From an uncultured Clostridium sp. (GTDB lineage Bacteria > Bacillota > Clostridia > TANB77 > CAG-508): a stretch of 7,954 nucleotides of DNA. The notes beneath the pieces were generated by a model that saw only the letters and a list, made by a program, of their open reading frames with translations, ran no database searches and was not told the DNA's origin. Shown here piece after piece: positions 6,277 to 7,954 of the stretch (position 1 is its first letter; the number at the start of each line of letters is the position of its first letter). Location of the stretch: the NCBI GenBank assembly GCA_946545035.1, contig CAMNND010000045.1:1-7954 (forward strand). Direction: 5' to 3'. A program made the translations under genes and the position numbers.

Positions 6277-7425
6277 ATGAGTATTTATTTAGATTATAAT
6301 GCGTCAGCACCAATTGATATACGAGTATTAGAACGTATGATTGATATTTATAAGAATTATATTGGGAATGCTGATAGTAGAACTCATAATTTTGGAGAAA
6401 ATGCAAGATCAGTAGTAGAGAGTGCAAGAAAGCAGGTTGCTGCTTTATTAGGAATTTCATCGGGTGAAGTTTTTTTCACAAGTGGAGCAACTGAAAGCAA
6501 TAATATAGCTATTAGAGGTTTGGTCGATTATGCTAAATCAACAGGAAAAAAACATATAATTTCAACAGAAATTGAACATAAAGCAGTTCTTGAAACTGTA
6601 AAACATTTATCAAAAGAAGGATTTGATATTGAATTAGTAAAACCAGGATTGGACGGCAGAGTGAGTGTATCAGACATTTTAAATAGAGTGAGAGAAGATA
6701 CACTTTTAGTTAGCGTCATGCATGTTAATAATGAAACAGGAATTATACAGCCAGTAAAAGAACTTGGTGAAGCACTTGATCAAAAGGGTGTTCTATTTCA
6801 TGTTGATGCTACTCAAAGTTGTGGAAAGCTTGTCGATGAAATAAGAGAACTTAAATATAATATGCTTACATTTAGTGCTCACAAATTAATGGGACCTCAA
6901 GGTGTTGGAGTACTTGTCTTAAGAAAAAAAAGATACAAGCTACCACCAGTTAAAAATATAATGTATGGAGGTCAACAAGAGCATGGAATAAGACCGGGAA
7001 CTCTTCCAGTTGCACTGATTGTTGGTTGCGGTGTAGCTTGTAAAATAGCTATGAGTGAGTATAAAGAAAATGCAAAAAAAGCAAGTGAAATTAAAAAAGC
7101 TATTTTAAATGAATTAGATAGTTCTGGGATAGAGTATTCAATCAATGGTGATTCAACATTTTGTGTAGATACAACTATTAATGTTTCATTAAAGGGTGTT
7201 TCATCTGAAGCGTTAATGATATCAACAAAGCAATATTGTAGTATATCAAATGGATCAGCATGTACATCAGAGAGTTATTCACCAAGTTATGTTTTAAAAG
7301 CAATGGGAATTGATGATGATACAATAGAAAGTTCATTACGTCTTAGCTGGGGACCTGATACGAACAAAAAAGAAGTTATTAATGGTCTAAAAGAATTGTT
7401 AAATGTAGCTAAGCAGTTTAATTAA
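6277..7425 (+). CDS. dndA: DndA, IscS/NifS-type cysteine desulfurase
   Basis: This pyridoxal-phosphate enzyme takes sulfur from L-cysteine as a persulfide and passes it on, here most likely to DndC, also supporting its Fe-S cluster. The 382 residues contain the whole class I set: the N-terminal IYLDYNASAP, FTSGATESNN, His101 in IEHKAV (ring-stacking histidine), HVNNETG, HVDATQS (Asp177, Gln180), and the PLP lysine 203 in SAHKLMGPQG. The sulfur-carrying Cys329 lies in GSACTSESYSPSYVLKAMG. The SD AAGGAG (6263-6268) lies within dndE and the gap is only 2 nt, so it is co-translated with dndE. A housekeeping IscS or NifS with a nearby scaffold gene is the alternative, but no iscU or regulator is visible, and the operon position ties it to Dnd. 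Its place last in the operon, rather than first or divergent as in Streptomyces lividans, is notable. Confidence 0.92.
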   Translation: MSIYLDYNASAPIDIRVLERMIDIYKNYIGNADSRTHNFGENARSVVESARKQVAALLGISSGEVFFTSGATESNNIAIRGLVDYAKSTGKKHIISTEIEHKAVLETVKHLSKEGFDIELVKPGLDGRVSVSDILNRVREDTLLVSVMHVNNETGIIQPVKELGEALDQKGVLFHVDATQSCGKLVDEIRELKYNMLTFSAHKLMGPQGVGVLVLRKKRYKLPPVKNIMYGGQQEHGIRPGTLPVALIVGCGVACKIAMSEYKENAKKASEIKKAILNELDSSGIEYSINGDSTFCVDTTINVSLKGVSSEALMISTKQYCSISNGSACTSESYSPSYVLKAMGIDDDTIESSLRLSWGPDTNKKEVINGLKELLNVAKQFN

Positions 7426-7427
7426 TA

Positions 7428-7470
7428 ATGTAAGATATTTCCCTTACGAAAATATGAAATATTTTTACAT
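7428..7470 (+). repeat. Imperfect hairpin just after dndA
   Basis: Arms 7428-7440 and 7457-7470 pair over 13 bp with one bulge and one G-T around a 16-nt loop, starting 3 nt after the dndA stop. The stem is almost all A/T and no T-run follows, so it is at best a weak terminator. It could protect the 3' end of the operon mRNA. Confidence 0.35.
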
Positions 7471-7670
7471 ATTAATTTGATTTTTCAAATAAAATATATT
7501 GATTATAGATCTATTAGTTATTTAAAAAAAATAAACTTAAGAGTCGTATAGAGGTGTCTGCTGTTCGCATGAAATGGACTTCCTTTTTTTGATAAGGATT
7601 ACTTTTCAAAATATTCTAATCATGATCAAACATATGATTGATTAATATTTCATTTATATAATAATATTGA

Positions 7671-7822
7671 TTCAGCCGGATAGAGACAGTAATTCAGTGG
7701 ATGAGTAATGCTATTTCTGTCGTAGAGCGACAACTGAATAATTCGGTGCAGGGTTATACAATCTTGGAAAAAATGATGACGTTTTTGGTGCAGGTATAAA
7801 AATAATTAATAAAAGTTTATGA
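7671..7822 (+). pseudogene. Probable remnant (3' end) of a decayed gene with frameshift
   Basis: A stop-bounded frame beginning after TGA 7668-7670 reads as protein-like, helical sequence (FSRIETVIQWMSNAISVVER, continuing through QGYTILEK) and stops at 7797-7799. An internal ATG at 7701 could give 32 codons, but has no good SD. At the A-tract 7766-7771, adding one A would join it to another frame reading NDDVFGAGIKIINKSL, which stops at 7820-7822, only 4 nt before the intrinsic terminator. That layout is what the 3' end of a real gene would look like. A shorter island at 7539-7589 begins with a similar S-R-I-E and may be another piece. I do not recognise the family. The short length means chance cannot be excluded. 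Confidence 0.35.
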
Positions 7823-7826
7823 ATCT

Positions 7827-7859
7827 AATGACATTCTTTGAGATTGAATGTCATTTTTT
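7827..7859 (+). terminator. Intrinsic terminator
   Basis: A perfect 10-bp stem, AATGACATTC (7827-7836) with GAATGTCATT (7846-7855), encloses a 9-nt loop and runs into six T (7854-7859). It would end transcripts coming from the Dnd operon and the decayed region, insulating the next gene. Confidence 0.8.
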
Positions 7860-7872
7860 GGTGGAATATAAT
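7844..7872 (+). promoter_or_regulatory. Promoter of the downstream gene, overlapping the terminator
   Basis: TTGAAT (7844-7849, 4 of 6 bases) and a perfect TATAAT (7867-7872) are 17 nt apart. The -35 box sits in the loop and right arm of the terminator. A start near 7879 gives a leader of about 27 nt to ATG 7906. Confidence 0.6.
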
Positions 7873-7905
7873 ATTTATGTATTTTAGTTAATTGGAGGAA
7901 ATAAT

Positions 7906-7954
7906 ATGCAATTACCATATTCAGAAGAACTCAATATTGGTCAGTTAAGTAGAA
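7906..7954 (+). CDS. N-terminus of an unidentified protein (3' end outside window)
   Basis: A GGAGG site at 7894-7898 stands 7 nt before ATG 7906, behind a good promoter and an upstream terminator. The frame stays open to the window end, giving 16 full codons: MQLPYSEELNIGQLSR. This is too short for a family call. The opening M-x-L-P-Y-x-x-x-L-x-I pattern reminds me of the start of some HNH-endonuclease-domain proteins found in defence islands. That is an impression only. Having its own transcription unit in the same direction as dnd, it might be an accessory defence gene or simply the next locus. Confidence 0.7.
   Translation, partial: MQLPYSEELNIGQLSR

Larger units (their letters stand above)
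7426..7905. other. 480-nt region without an intact gene
   Basis: Between dndA and the next start codon no complete gene of normal length is seen on either strand. The left half is very AT-rich, with a hairpin right after dndA. Less AT-rich islands at about 7541-7583 and 7671-7800 look like decayed coding sequence. The right end holds a terminator and a promoter for the next gene, listed separately. I see no tRNA, no CRISPR and no clear mobile-element ends. Confidence 0.6.

Noticed and set aside
1109..7425. Ssp-type phosphorothioation (SspABCD) or a plain sulfate-assimilation/Fe-S operon
   Set aside because: DndB with DGQHR, DndD with SMC-like arms and a canonical DndE are all present. There is no SspB-type nickase, and no Fe-S scaffold gene or sulfate reduction partner.
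7449..7465. A 7-bp A/T-only hairpin as the dndA terminator
   Set aside because: It contains no G-C pair and no free T-run follows; a longer alternative pairing (7428-7470) uses the same bases.
7621..7648. TAATCA...TGATTA inverted repeat as an attachment site or operator
   Set aside because: The arms are only 6 bp with a 16-nt gap in AT-rich DNA, and no integrase or second copy is seen.

Overview
The window is strongly AT-rich, reads almost entirely on the + strand, and uses strong Shine-Dalgarno sites (GGAGG, AAGGAG), tightly packed or overlapping genes and near-consensus sigma-70/sigma-A promoters. This points to a low-GC Bacillota (Firmicutes) genome, probably an accessory defence island. 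The genus cannot be read from the sequence.

The core is a complete DNA phosphorothioation (Dnd) modification locus. In order it carries dndB (1109-2167, DGQHR-motif regulator), dndC (2439-3938, PP-loop/Fe-S sulfur-incorporation protein), dndD (3942-5894, SMC/Rad50-like ATPase), dndE (5891-6274, small DNA-binding protein) and dndA (6277-7425, IscS-type cysteine desulfurase). DndA draws sulfur from cysteine and loads it onto DndC. DndC, DndD and DndE then replace a non-bridging backbone oxygen with sulfur, and DndB tunes expression. The dndC-D-E-A block is tightly coupled (3-nt gap, 4-nt overlap, 2-nt gap). dndB is separated from dndC by 271 nt holding a long inverted repeat and a well-initiated 35-codon ORF.

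Upstream (1-1043) is a two-gene unit. The first is the C-terminal end of a second, different SMC/ABC-type ATPase, cut by the window edge. It overlaps by 10 nt a 175-aa acidic-tailed protein I do not firmly recognise. Their place next to dndB, and the absence of dndF/G/H in the window, make them candidates for the restriction/effector side of this Dnd system. Between this pair and dndB lies a compact control element: a TTGACA-N17-TATACT promoter embedded in a 20-bp inverted repeat that also looks like an intrinsic terminator for the upstream genes.

Downstream (7426-7905) is a 480-nt stretch with no intact gene. It holds a hairpin just after dndA, apparent remains of a decayed gene (with a likely frameshift at an A-tract), an intrinsic terminator, and a good promoter overlapping that terminator. 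The promoter drives a new + strand gene whose first 16 codons (from 7906) lie in the window.
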